Below are positions 42,701 to 49,874 of a DNA stretch of 64,000 nt, piece after piece. This DNA comes from Cardinalis cardinalis (lineage: Eukaryota > Chordata > Aves > Passeriformes > Cardinalidae), in the NCBI GenBank assembly GCA_014549065.1, contig JACDOX010000058.1, forward strand, positions 682,001 through 746,000. Direction: 5' to 3'. Position numbers and translations under genes: made by a program. Within the stretch, counting starts at the first letter, position 1. Every line of letters begins with the position of its first letter. The notes beneath the pieces are model-generated. The model was not told the origin of the DNA. It made no database searches and saw only the letters and a program-made list of their open reading frames with translations.

Positions 42701-44901
42701 AGGGAATGCACTGCTGGGCACAGACTTTCACAGAGCAATGTACTTCAAAGAAGCATCTGTTCCCATGGCCAAGCAAATGGCTGGGCTCAATCCTATTGGA
42801 TTATGATGGTGACAAGCTCTGGTTGGGAGGAGAGCTGGCTAAAAGTGGGTGAAGGTGACTGACCCTTCCAGGTGTAACAAGTCTCTCTCCTGTGTGTAAG
42901 CAGCAGGGTGAGGAGATGGAGGCCTGTGAGGAGCTGGCACTTGCTCTGTCCAGGGGGCTGCAGTTGGACACCCAGAGGAGCAGTCGGGATTCCTTGCAGT
43001 GCTCCAGTGGCTACAGCACCCAGACAACAACTCCGTGCTGTTCAGAGGACACGATCCCATCTCAAGGTACCCATTCAGGAGAGGTTCCTTTCTAGAGCAT
43101 TCCCACCCTGGCCATCACACACTCACCCTGTGGTGCATCCCTTGCTGGCTTTGTAGTCAGCTGGGGAGGAAGGCTGGTATTGCTGTTAGGAAGATTTTTC
43201 CATCTTGGAATGCAGCCTGGATTAATTAACTACACAGAAACCTGCACTGCTGCATAGTGTGCTGAACNATTGTGTTTTCTTGTGCACTGCTTCAGTGAGT
43301 TTGAGACTAAGGATGCCACCATTTTAAAGAGGATGCTGTAATTGTAAATGACATTGGTATTGCATCCAGTACTTCTTNAGTCCTTTCTGAGCTGTTGTCT
43401 CAGCAAATGCACACTCATGAGCTTTGCCATCTTTCATCAGTACTCTCANTCTGCTCTCGGTTTCCCTTGGTGATCTTTTATTTTCCTGCCTAAGCAGAAA
43501 TGTTGTAATTGGAAAAACACTCCATGGGAGACTTAGGCATAGCTAGGAAGCTGCAGTAAGNTGTTGGGTTTTGTACCCTGTTTCAGAACCAACAGCAAGC
43601 TGAGAGAGACCAAGCTTGGTGTTTGCCAAGCCTTGTTTCCTCAGCACTTATGTGGAGANGAAGGAACCCAATGCAGTTATTAAAGCTGAGGCTGAGTTTT
43701 CAGAGCTGACAGCTGGGATTTACTTTGTTTGCAAAATAAACAAATTTGCTGCTGAAATCACTGGTACACGGTACCCTGAACCCACTTGCCTAATCTAAAG
43801 TACATTTTTCAAGTATTTCTATCTACAAGTGGTGGCACGTGGCTTGTAGGTTTTGGTATCTTCATGTTGGTGACAAATATGGAGCTTGTTCTCTTTCACA
43901 AGAGCCATGGGGCCTCTGCAGCTGTAGNATTGGTCTGCTGTGATGCCTTCAGGCATCAAATCTTGGTCACAGAACTTTGGACTTTCTTCCTTTTAAAGGT
44001 GGAAACTCTCTTCATTCTTACTGACTCCAGGCTTTTTTGGTTACCTATCCGTACTTCAGACTTACTGACATGACTCAGCTGTCTGCTCCAGCTTGATCCT
44101 AACTCTGTCTTTTGGCATCAGTTTCAGATTATGATTATTTCTCTGTGAGTGGTGACCAGGAGGCAGAACAACAGGAGTTTGACAAATCTTCCACCATTCC
44201 AAGAAACAGTGACATTAGCCAGTCCTATCGCAGAATGTTTCAAACCAAGCGTCCTGCTTCCACCGCAGGTCTGCCAACCACGCTGGGACCGGTCATGGCC
44301 ACCCCCGGCGTCGCCACCATCCGACGGACGCCCTCNACCAAGCCCTCGGTCCGGCGCGGCACCATCGGCGGAGGCCCCATTCCCATCAAGACGCCGGTGA
44401 TCCCCGTCAAAACGCCGACCGTCCCCGATATCCCGGGGGGGCTGCCCGGTGCCCTCGCTGGGACAGAAGAGTGCCCCGAGCAAGGCCTGGAGTCTCCAGC
44501 AGCAGGAGAGGGCGGGCAGGCTGTCACCAGCGTGCCCTCGTGGAGCGGGCAGGCAGCTGTCAACCCTCCGGCGTCGGGCCAGAGAGCGGGCGCTGCCGAG
44601 GAGCAGAGGCAGGCGGTGCCCGAGGGCGAGGGCGAGGAGGGCGAGCGCGATGGGATCAGCAGCCTGGCGCCCGCGGGGCCCGCGGAGCTGGCAGAGGCAG
44701 GCGGTGCCCGAGGGCGAGGGCGAGGAGGGCGAGCGCGATGGGATCAGCAGCCTGGCGCCCGCGGGGCCCGCGGAGCTGGAGCCCGGCGAGCTGAGCCCCA
44801 GCGATGCCCCGCAGGGGGAGGATATGCTCAACGCCATCCGGCGCGGCGTCAAGCTGAAGAAGACGACCACGAACGATCGCTCGGCTCCTCGTATATCCTA
44901 G
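12664..44901 (+). CDS. MTSS1: MTSS1 (MTSS I-BAR domain containing 1), 3' part of the gene, 12 coding exons; overview
   Basis: MTSS1 (missing-in-metastasis) binds PI(4,5)P2-rich membrane through an N-terminal I-BAR/IMD domain, promotes negative curvature and protrusions, and binds actin monomers through a C-terminal WH2 motif. Twelve exons are visible: 12664-12748, 14151-14242, 15924-15998, 26862-27019, 28262-28369, 29331-29428, 31402-31612, 39039-39158, 40150-40344, 42397-42561, 42904-43066 and 44122-44901. All junctions have GT/AG borders and consistent phase. The first five encode most of the IMD, the middle exons a Ser/Pro-rich region, and the last the proline-rich tail and WH2. About 69 N-terminal codons expected from the human protein are not in the window. 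Counting one copy of an 88-bp duplication in the last exon, the visible part encodes about 720 residues including a 40-codon cassette exon, which fits the family. As written, the duplication shifts the frame before the WH2 motif. The order with NDUFB9 and TATDN1 matches human. Confidence 0.96.
12749..14150 (+). other. MTSS1 intron
   Basis: An intron of 1.4 kb between two IMD exons. It contains one CR1 3'-end remnant (13421-13556) and a T-rich tract before the acceptor. Nothing else is recognisable. Confidence 0.85.
13421..13556 (+). mobile_element. CR1 retroposon 3' end
   Basis: The run AGTGTTCAAAGCCAGGTTGG, then ACCTTTGAGGTCCCTTCTAA, ending in a degraded ATTATGCTG-type tail, matches the last roughly 130 bases of avian CR1. 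This 5' truncation is typical of the family. Orientation is plus. Confidence 0.8.
14151..14242 (+). CDS. MTSS1: MTSS1 exon: IMD segment ALIDCLINPLQEQ
   Basis: The first base completes the split Ser codon. The exon then reads ALIDCLINPLQEQMEEWKKV and ends in QLDKDHAK plus one base of a Glu codon. The acceptor is AAATTAG and the donor is AAAG/GTAGTT. The amphipathic sequence is part of the antiparallel helices that form the I-BAR dimer surface. Residues match human MTSS1 over the whole exon as I remember it. Confidence 0.95.
14243..15923 (+). other. MTSS1 intron
   Basis: An intron of 1.7 kb in phase 1. It contains a poly-T run near 15308-15322 and a small TG/TA-rich stretch near 15260-15295. 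I see no gene, structured RNA or recognised repeat. Confidence 0.85.
15924..15998 (+). CDS. MTSS1: MTSS1 exon: lysine-rich IMD segment
   Basis: This 75-nt exon starts by completing the split Glu codon and reads YKKARQEIKKKSSDTLKLQ then KKAKK plus one base. The dense lysines are the basic face that, in the I-BAR family, contacts PI(4,5)P2 membrane and F-actin. The acceptor is TTTTTTAG and the donor is AAAG/GTAACT. The following intron of about 10.9 kb is the longest complete one in the visible gene. Confidence 0.95.
15999..26861 (+). other. MTSS1 intron, about 10.9 kb
   Basis: The longest complete intron of the visible gene. A simple TA repeat lies at 26234-26252. All open frames are short and lack family resemblance, and I recognised no mobile element with confidence. 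It could hold cassette exons of the IMD/linker region, but none stands out. Confidence 0.75.
26234..26252. repeat. TA microsatellite
   Basis: A short TATATA run in the longest visible MTSS1 intron. Similar runs lie at 30240-30253 and 31223-31250. Confidence 0.9.
26862..27019 (+). CDS. MTSS1: MTSS1 exon: IMD core GRGDIQPQLDSALQDV
   Basis: The exon completes a split Gly codon, then reads RGDIQPQLDSALQDVNDKY, continues through LLLEETEKQAVRKAL, and ends FISMLRPVI on a complete codon. The acceptor is CATACAG and the donor is ATC/GTAAGA. The N at 26968 falls in an ATN codon that is Ile in the family, so it looks like an unresolved or masked base rather than a real break. This is one of the most conserved blocks of the I-BAR domain. 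Confidence 0.96.
27020..28261 (+). other. MTSS1 intron
   Basis: An intron of 1.2 kb in phase 0 between the last two IMD exons. No repeat, exon or structured element recognised. Confidence 0.85.
28262..28369 (+). CDS. MTSS1: MTSS1 exon: C-terminal IMD segment
   Basis: Thirty-six complete codons read EEEISMLGEITHLQTISDDL and then KSLTMDPHKLPSSSEQ. The acceptor is TTTTCAG and the donor is CAG/GTTAGA. This closes the I-BAR helical bundle and begins the linker to the serine-rich region. It starts and ends in phase 0, so skipping it would not shift frame, but it would remove the end of the IMD. Confidence 0.95.
28370..29330 (+). other. MTSS1 intron
   Basis: An intron of about 0.96 kb in phase 0. 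An A-rich run near 28996-29060 is the only compositional oddity. Confidence 0.85.
29331..29428 (+). CDS. MTSS1: MTSS1 exon: linker VILDLKGSDYSWSYQ
   Basis: The exon reads VILDLKGSDYSWSYQTPPSS, then PSTTMSRKSSVC, and ends with two bases of a Ser codon. The acceptor is TTTCATCAG and the donor is GCAG/GTAAGT. The sequence is very close to human, and it starts the Ser/Thr-rich region C-terminal to the IMD, where most family phosphorylation sites lie. Confidence 0.95.
29429..31401 (+). other. MTSS1 intron
   Basis: An intron of about 2 kb in phase 2. TA-rich simple repeats lie at 30240-30253 and 31223-31250, and a strong C/T tract (about 31331-31400) precedes the acceptor. No exon recognised. Confidence 0.85.
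31402..31612 (+). CDS. MTSS1: MTSS1 exon: serine-rich region with DSGFMS motif
   Basis: The first base completes the split Ser codon. Seventy codons follow: SLNSVNSSDSRSSGSHSHSP and on to SPSPMPPEAPNQ. A long C/T tract precedes the acceptor (CTCACAG), and the donor is CAG/GTACGT. The stretch SSHDSGFMSQ keeps the DSGxxS pattern. In human MTSS1 this has been described as a beta-TrCP degron; that is from memory, and its conservation here is what I see. The exon is followed by a 7.4-kb intron. Confidence 0.95.
31613..39038 (+). other. MTSS1 intron, about 7.4 kb
   Basis: A large phase-0 intron upstream of the cassette exon. It contains a small perfect 9-bp hairpin (34162-34184), an A-rich tract near 35110-35165 and a long pyrimidine-rich tract at about 38906-39010. 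No other gene or confidently recognised transposon. Confidence 0.8.
34162..34184. repeat. Small perfect inverted repeat
   Basis: GCTTGCCTA and TAGGCAAGC flank a 5-base loop. A 9-bp stem of this kind can arise by chance in a 64-kb window. Confidence 0.7.
39039..39158 (+). CDS. MTSS1: MTSS1 cassette-type exon, 40 codons (NSSSSASSEASETC)
   Basis: The exon encodes NSSSSASSEASETCQSVSEC and ends GSTMGAWASTDK, exactly 120 nt, phase 0 at both ends. This block occurs in longer isoforms of the MTSS family and, by my recollection, is absent from shorter ones, so it is probably alternatively spliced. The acceptor is GCTGCAG. The donor AAG/GTGAAA is weaker than its neighbours. A long pyrimidine-rich tract lies upstream at about 38906-39010, which fits regulated inclusion. 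Confidence 0.88.
39159..40149 (+). other. MTSS1 intron after the cassette exon
   Basis: An intron of about 1 kb with phase-0 borders and a T-rich tract before the acceptor. No further element recognised. Confidence 0.85.
40150..40344 (+). CDS. MTSS1: MTSS1 exon: LSNGF to IPSWK, with tyrosine pair
   Basis: Sixty-five codons read from LSNGFYHCSLSS to GMLPSSKIPSWK. The acceptor is TTTCCAG and the donor is AAG/GTTTGT. The middle (SVASVGAGPFPHFPPVSRVW) differs more from human than the ends do. The DYVHYYTIGPG stretch is kept; its Tyr pair corresponds to the residues reported as Src-family phosphorylation sites in mammalian MTSS1. The exon is in phase 0 on both sides. Confidence 0.93.
40345..42396 (+). 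other. MTSS1 intron
   Basis: An intron of about 2 kb in phase 0. No exon, repeat family or structured element recognised. Confidence 0.85.
42397..42561 (+). CDS. MTSS1: MTSS1 exon: DWAKPGP to SAATR
   Basis: Fifty-five codons run DWAKPGPYDQPVVNTLQRRK and end RPRSMTVSAATR. The acceptor is CCCCAG and the donor is AGG/GTGAAG. The exon is much more GC-rich than its flanks, and its Ala/Pro/Gly middle section diverges from mammals. The N at 42420 sits in the third base of TAN. The family residue is Tyr, so the site is probably TAC or TAT rather than a stop. Confidence 0.92.
42562..42903 (+). other. MTSS1 short intron with tandem acceptors
   Basis: A 342-bp intron bounded by AGG/GTGAAG and the AAG-CAG-CAG acceptor cluster. 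The pyrimidine tract (about 42880-42893) is short. No other feature. Confidence 0.85.
42904..43066 (+). CDS. MTSS1: MTSS1 exon: GEEMEACEELALALSRGL
   Basis: The exon reads (Q)GEEMEACEELALALSRGL and continues through the Ser/Thr-rich LQCSSGYSTQTTTPCC to EDTIPSQ plus one base. The donor is CAAG/GTACCC. The left edge is ambiguous because AAG-CAG-CAG lies at 42898-42906. I chose 42904 because human has one residue (Pro) before GEEMEA, so one extra codon (CAG, Gln) fits best. Starts at 42901 or 42907 would add or remove one Gln without shifting frame. Confidence 0.92.
43067..44121 (+). other. MTSS1 last intron
   Basis: An intron of about 1.05 kb in phase 1, ending GGCATCAG before the last coding exon. 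No repeat or exon recognised. Confidence 0.85.
44122..44901 (+). CDS. MTSS1: MTSS1 last coding exon: proline-rich tail and WH2 motif, with 88-bp duplication that shifts frame
   Basis: The exon starts by completing a Val codon and reads SDYDYFSVSGDQEAEQQEFD, then the Pro/Thr-rich TPGVATIRRTP and PIKTPVIPVKTPTVPD region. A direct 88-bp duplication (44603-44690 and 44691-44778) follows. Because 88 is not a multiple of three, the upstream frame then runs through unrelated Arg/Gly-rich sequence to a stop at 44925-44927. After the second copy, the frame offset by one base carries the expected ending: QGEDMLNAIRRGVKLKK (WH2, from about 44811) and NDRSAPRIS, stop TAG at 44899-44901. I therefore place the biological end at 44901 and treat the duplication as an assembly error or a true frameshift allele. 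N at 44336 is a wobble base. Confidence 0.85.
44603..44778 (+). repeat. 88-bp direct tandem duplication in MTSS1 coding sequence
   Basis: The unit beginning GCAGAGGCAGGCGGTGCCCG at 44603 recurs at 44691 and runs through GGGGCCCGCGGAGCTG, ending at 44690 and 44778. The two copies look identical over the full 88 bases. The unit is GC-rich and not a multiple of three. Confidence 0.93.
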
Positions 44902-46032
44902 GAGAGGAGAAGCTGCCAGACTACTGAACGCCGAGGAGGAACTGTGAGAAAACGAATCTGTCTCTATCCATTCCAATCTGTAATCAGTGATTTTTTTAAG
45001 ATACTCGGTAACAGACGGTCTGAAAGTACTCTAAAAGAGAAAACAAATGAAAGAGTGTAGTAAGACATAATCTTCAGTGGTGTTTTAATTTGTAAATATC
45101 AATGATTTTGTTTCTGCATTTTTTTGATCTAAGTTACACTTTTAATTTTTTCTGAAGGTGCCAAATCCCATTTACCTTTTTTATAACTCTCTTTGTAAAG
45201 TTTTAAATCATAGAAGAAAAAAAATTGTCGAGTAGTTAACTTCAGCAAATGAATTTAATGAAAATTTGGCTTTTTTGCAAGCTTTTGTAGAGCGCCTTGT
45301 AATAGTGAGGTTAAAAAATAGAACAATGGGACTTATTACAGTTTAAGTCAAGCTATATGGAACGGATCATCATTTAAGTATTTAAAAAAGTTTGAAAAGC
45401 AGGAATAAAAATTGACAATAAAGCAATATATAATGCAAGGAAGAAACCTGCAGTTGGTAGAGTTATTGGGGGGTAGTGGGGGAGGGAGATGCCATCAAAA
45501 TAGCAGATGCTGTTGCACAAAAGTAGCCTAGTAGGATGAATTACTAGTAGCTTCATGGTAAATGCATCAGAATAAGCCATATTGGATTGCAGTGTTTTGT
45601 TTCTGTAGGGTGTTTTAAAAACTGGGTTTTTCCACATTTCTTTTTTGACTGCACAGCAGCAACTCTCAGTCACATGCATGCAGCCTTAACTGTGTAGGCT
45701 TGGTTCTTCCACCTTCAANTTTTGTTCCACTCATCCTTCCGCTGAATACGAACAAGGACAACAGGCTTAAGGCAGTTATAAATGTGAAAACATTTGTAAA
45801 ATGCAAGCAGGGAGTTCTTAAATGTTATCAAAATGCCTTTTTCTGACTGTGCCCAGCAGGCTGGGCACCTTAGAAAGCCCAACTATTTTGAGAAAACACT
45901 TAAAAATTTGACAGGTGAAACCAGCTTGTGATCTAATAAACTGCGAATGTTTCTTTCCAATACAGGGGCTTGTTTTTCTTAACTTCTTTTAAATGGCAGT
46001 TGATTGGCTTTTCTTAAATACCGAAAAGAAAA

Positions 46033-46057
46033 GGGTTGAGGGGTGGGGGGTGGGGGG
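46033..46057 (+). other. G-quadruplex-capable tract in the MTSS1 3' UTR
   Basis: Four G-runs (3, 4, 6 and 6 bases) separated by loops TTGA, T and T fit the G3+N1-7 pattern on the transcribed-sense strand. Confidence 0.75.
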
Positions 46058-47118
46058 TGATACTGGCTTTTTGATAATACCGGGAGTCTGACCACTGTAA
46101 TCTCTTTTTTTGTACTTTTAAGTAATGTTTTTTGGAACGCTATTGATAGAATCATTAAGAGTTGGATTTTTTCCTTAAAATAAAAGTAAGTTATTGCTGC
46201 AATACCCGTCTCCTAAAGCTGACAGAAATGTGCAGACCCCTTGGCATGACACNTGTTCCAGTCAGACAATCCAGAAGGATGCTGTCTGCCCACCCGCATG
46301 TGGAGGGACACCAGACTTGCGGATCCGGGATTGTTTAAAAATGCACCAAATAACACACGTAAGGGGCTGGTTTCTACCACACACTGCAGATTTCTGTTGG
46401 CTCTAGATTTGCCTACATGACCTCTTATGCTTTAATACATAACTGCATTGGATGTGAAACTTCTAGTAACTGTGTAGTCACTGTGTTCTATATGACATTT
46501 TACACTGCTGTGCTTGCTAAACTTTTTTTTTTGTTATGGCTTAAAAGCAAAAAAAAAAAAAAGCATGATTCTTAGAAAATATTAAACCTTCCTTTCTTTG
46601 AAAAACAAGCTCCTTATTACAGAATATAATAAACAGTAGTGCCTGTGGTGTAGCCCACCAATCTTGATACAGTAGCTGATGCATTGTGCAAATGAGGCTT
46701 TGAGATGGTTTTTGCATAAACAAAAACTGTTAGGAGATAATCTCAATAGTTAAAAGTGTTATTTAAACCTTTGAAATAAATGGATGTAACTGTACCCAAG
46801 TACAGCTTTTCACTTGTTTAGTTCTTAAACGTTAGTATAATCAGTAAAATTTAATATAAAATGTTGCCAAATTCAATGTAGAAAGAATGTGACAAAACAC
46901 TTTGGATAGTTCTATTGTTTGTGTTTTTGCATATTGTAAAAGCAGTGTCACAGCTGAAAAATAAATTGTTTCTAATGGTAAATTATTGTGGTTTAGTTGC
47001 TAGTTTGTACTGAGAGTTGACCTCTCCCTGTGCAGTTTTTTGTTCTAAACTGGTATAAATAATTGCTGTAAGTGTGTCTCCCTTCTACATTGTAATGATT
47101 GCTTAAGCCTACATTATA

Positions 47119-47124
47119 AATAAA
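47119..47124 (+). terminator. Distal polyadenylation signal AATAAA for MTSS1
   Basis: A canonical AATAAA with T-rich sequence 20-45 bases downstream. It is the last such hexamer before sequence stops resembling an AT-rich 3' UTR. Position and context fit, but usage cannot be proven from sequence alone. Confidence 0.6.
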
Positions 47125-47714
47125 GAACTGCTGAAAAACTCCCGTATTTTGCTTCTTAAAGACTTTTTGCTTCCAGAGCATTGGATATCAATGGTGGCTT
47201 TCAAGGTCATGCAGGTTCCATCTGTGTGTAATAGAAGCAAGAGAGAATTAAAAACCAAGTAAATAAAATTGCATAAAGCTGTGTTTTACTGATGGGCACC
47301 AGCAGGGTAGCAGTGGAGCAGAANTGCAGTGCCAACGATGGAAATTCCCATTAAACGGTAACAGATGACATTTCCCTGCACCTTGCTGCTGTTGGCTGGC
47401 CAGGAAGCACAGATGACTTTGCATTTTTGTGCATCCATCTCAGTGCTGGACCACAGTTCCTGAGGCCAGAGGAGGAAAATCACTGCTGTCAACACTGNCC
47501 ACGCTACAACCAGAATTTATCAAGCACAACACCAGCACCATCTCCCACAGCTCCCCCTGAATATTTTATTTTGTTCAGCTTTCTCAGCACTGAAGGCAGA
47601 AAGGGGAGGATGTTGTTCCCTCTTGAAATTGCCACACAATAGCCTGGTTTTGTTGCCGCTGCAAGGATTTTATTTTTATCTAAAGGTATCCATTTGTTCC
47701 TGCACTGGGCTTAC

Positions 47715-48215
47715 GAGGCCAGGTTCAGGTAGCAGGGGGCTGCAGGAGTAGCTTCTGTGAGAAGCTGCCAGAAACTTCCCCCANATCTGCAAGAGCCAGT
47801 GCCAGCTCCAGGATGGACCGACCACTGGCCATGGCCAAGCCCAGCNGTAACGGTGGTAATGCCTCTGGGATAAAAGATTTAAGAAGGAGAAAAAAGTTGC
47901 TGTGGGACAGCAATAGGCAGGTGGGGAGAGGAGTGAGAATACGTGGGGGAAACAGCTCTGGATGCACCCAGGTTGTGAGGAAGGAGGGGTAGGAGGTGTT
48001 CCAAGTGCTAGAGCAGAGATTCCCCTGCAGGTGATGCAGCTGTGCCCCTGCAGGCCATGGGGGCCCAAGGGGGAGCAGAGATCCACCTGCAGCCCATGCT
48101 GGAACAGGTGGATGCTCAAAAGAGGCTGAGAGCCCATGGAAGCCTGTGCTGCTGGAGTAGGCTCCTGGCAGAACCTCTGGAGCCCTGCAGAGAGGAGCTC
48201 TTAGGTCAGTTTGGG
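47715..48215 (+). mobile_element. Probable avian endogenous retrovirus LTR fragment
   Basis: The interval carries a string of phrases I recall from a high-copy avian LTR family: GTGAGAAGCTGCCAGAAAC, GCCTCTGGGATAAAAGATTT, GAGAGGAGTGAGAATACGTG, GATTCCCCTGCAGGTGATG, and GGAACAGGTGGATGCTCAAA. A TATA-like ATAAAAGATTTAAGA lies at 47870-47884. No retroviral reading frames are present, and I see no second LTR or target-site duplication. The right-hand part of the LTR seems to be missing. The family name is uncertain. It sits between the convergent 3' ends of MTSS1 and NDUFB9. Confidence 0.55.
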
Positions 48216-49624
48216 CCAGCTGTCCTGAGTCCTGACTGTCCCCTCCCAANATCTTTCCCACCCCCAGTCCACTGGTGAGGGGGATGCCGAGTGGACACTC
48301 TGGATGCTGTGGAGCACTGATGTGCTCTTAACACCTTCACAGGACTATGAAGGCTGCTCTGGATAGTTAACCCGTCCTATCCCAATACAGTCAGGAAGAC
48401 ATTAAAGGAAAAGTCTATGTGGTTTGGCTGGAAATGTCTCCAAAAGGANCATGGTTTGATTCCCCCTTCACTCTATGGCTGTATTTGAAGTACTGCTGAG
48501 CATCTTGTCTCATTTGGGTGTCAGTGCTTTGCTCAGCTGTTTCAATACTGAAGGCACTTGTTCCAAGTGACAGCTCCAGCCTCACGTGTGGCATGTGCTG
48601 AGCAGCTGTGCTGGAAGAGGGCACACCTCAATTCCATCACTACTTTTGATTAACTGAGCACAGAGAACAGATCCTGCTTCTTGGCAGGAATGAAAATTTC
48701 AGCTGTGGAATATGTAAAGCTGCTTTTCTGGAGTTACATTTTCAAAATTCNTATGTATTTTAGCATGCAGACTTACTGGAAAGGAGCAGATTAAAAGTTT
48801 CTAAAAACCAACCAGATTAAAGCCTTATACCTGAGCTACATATGTTTGGTTCTTAGAAGAGCTGAAGCTTTGTCATCTTTTGTTCAATTGGGGTTCAGAG
48901 AAATACTAAGCTTTAGGCTTAAACATGGGCACAGTCAAGTCACTTCTGTAGAATAGAAGTCAGATTAGGCAACCTACATCTCCTAGCCCTAAAAACAGGA
49001 AAATAACTAAAGGGCCAGGTTTTCCTNTGAGCTTTTCCTCAGTGGCTGTATTGCATCTGTTCTCTCACCGGGAAGTTACTGAAAGTGTTAGCAGAACTTC
49101 CCCTGTCTTGTACCAGTGCTCTGAGAACACNGCCAGAAGCAAACAGCTTTTTGTCCCCACTTCAGTGTGTCATGCTGCCAGAACCATTTGTGACCCCTGA
49201 ATGGGCACACAACAGCCACAATCCTCAGCAGCATGGTAACTGATACAGCTCAGNGGTTATCTGGGGTTCAGTTTATGTGGGGATCAACCTTCCTCTGGTG
49301 CTTTACAGCACTGGTATCCNTGCCATGAGGAAAGCACCATGTTGTAAGGAAAGTTTGTGTCATGCGAAATTTGATATGAAAGTGAAAAATGCAGCCAAGC
49401 ACCTAAAGAGGAGGGAAGGGAGGGAAAGATGTCTTTATCCTGCAGCAAGGTCAGAAATACCCTCACTACAAGAGCACCCAAAGCCCATGTCTGCTGCTGT
49501 CTATATCTTCAACTCCAGCTTTAATACTTTGCCTGTATTTAGTACCACATTCCAAGTTATGGGGCTGATCTGAACTGCCTGCACAAGTTGGCAGTGAAGT
49601 GTCAGTGTGTCAGAGCAGTGTGCA
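48216..49624. other. Intergenic space between the convergent MTSS1 and NDUFB9
   Basis: About 1.4 kb with no recognisable exon, RNA gene or repeat family. Together with the LTR-like fragment it separates the two convergent transcription units. Open frames here are short and random. Confidence 0.7.
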
Positions 49625-49742
49625 GAAAAACACCTTTTCTGTTACTTTATTTGGCTTTATTCTATTACTCTGAGGAGCGAGTGGTCACTGAGGTGCCACC
49701 TGCCTGCAGCACAGACTGCTGCCACCCACACCCAGGGTGCCC
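49625..49742 (-). other. NDUFB9: NDUFB9 3' UTR with two polyadenylation signals
   Basis: On the minus strand, AATAAA hexamers lie at 49656-49661 and 49646-49651, about 80-95 bases after the stop codon. This gives a short 3' UTR typical of nuclear-encoded respiratory subunits. The exact cleavage site is inferred. Confidence 0.65.
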
Positions 49743-49874
49743 TCACATGGGCTGTTCACGAGGGCGAGTGACATGATGCCACCACATGGGGGGCAGATGC
49801 CCTTCCTTACGAGCTGGAGGCAAAGCTTCAGTTTTTGGACCATCAGATGGAGTTTCTTCTTGTAACTGCTTAAC
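49743..49874 (-). CDS. NDUFB9: NDUFB9 exon 4 with stop
   Basis: The exon reads VKQLQEETPSDGPKTEALPP, ARKEGHLPPMWWHHVTRPRE, QPM and TGA (49743-49745). The acceptor is TTCTAG. It has 43 codons, the same number I count in human. The frame is short, so it is easy to miss in an open-frame scan. Confidence 0.95.
   Translation of the reverse strand, partial: VKQLQEETPSDGPKTEALPPARKEGHLPPMWWHHVTRPREQPM

Larger units (their letters stand above)
44902..47140 (+). other. MTSS1: MTSS1 3' UTR
   Basis: AT-rich sequence of about 2.2 kb follows the stop codon with no convincing reading frame. Candidate AATAAA signals occur at 45404-45409, 45417-45422, 46960-46965 and 47119-47124. The last, followed by a T-rich stretch, is my choice for the main 3' end. 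Several signals imply alternative 3' UTR lengths. A G-rich tract at 46033-46057 can form a quadruplex in the RNA. Confidence 0.7.

Noticed and set aside
44124..44870. A 248-codon antisense open frame across the last MTSS1 exon
   Set aside because: It is a shadow of the GC-rich coding exon on the other strand; the plus-strand frame carries the conserved MTSS1 sequence.
47676..48261. Minus-strand open frames of 153 and 178 codons
   Set aside because: They run antisense through the LTR-like fragment and have no retroviral or host protein resemblance.
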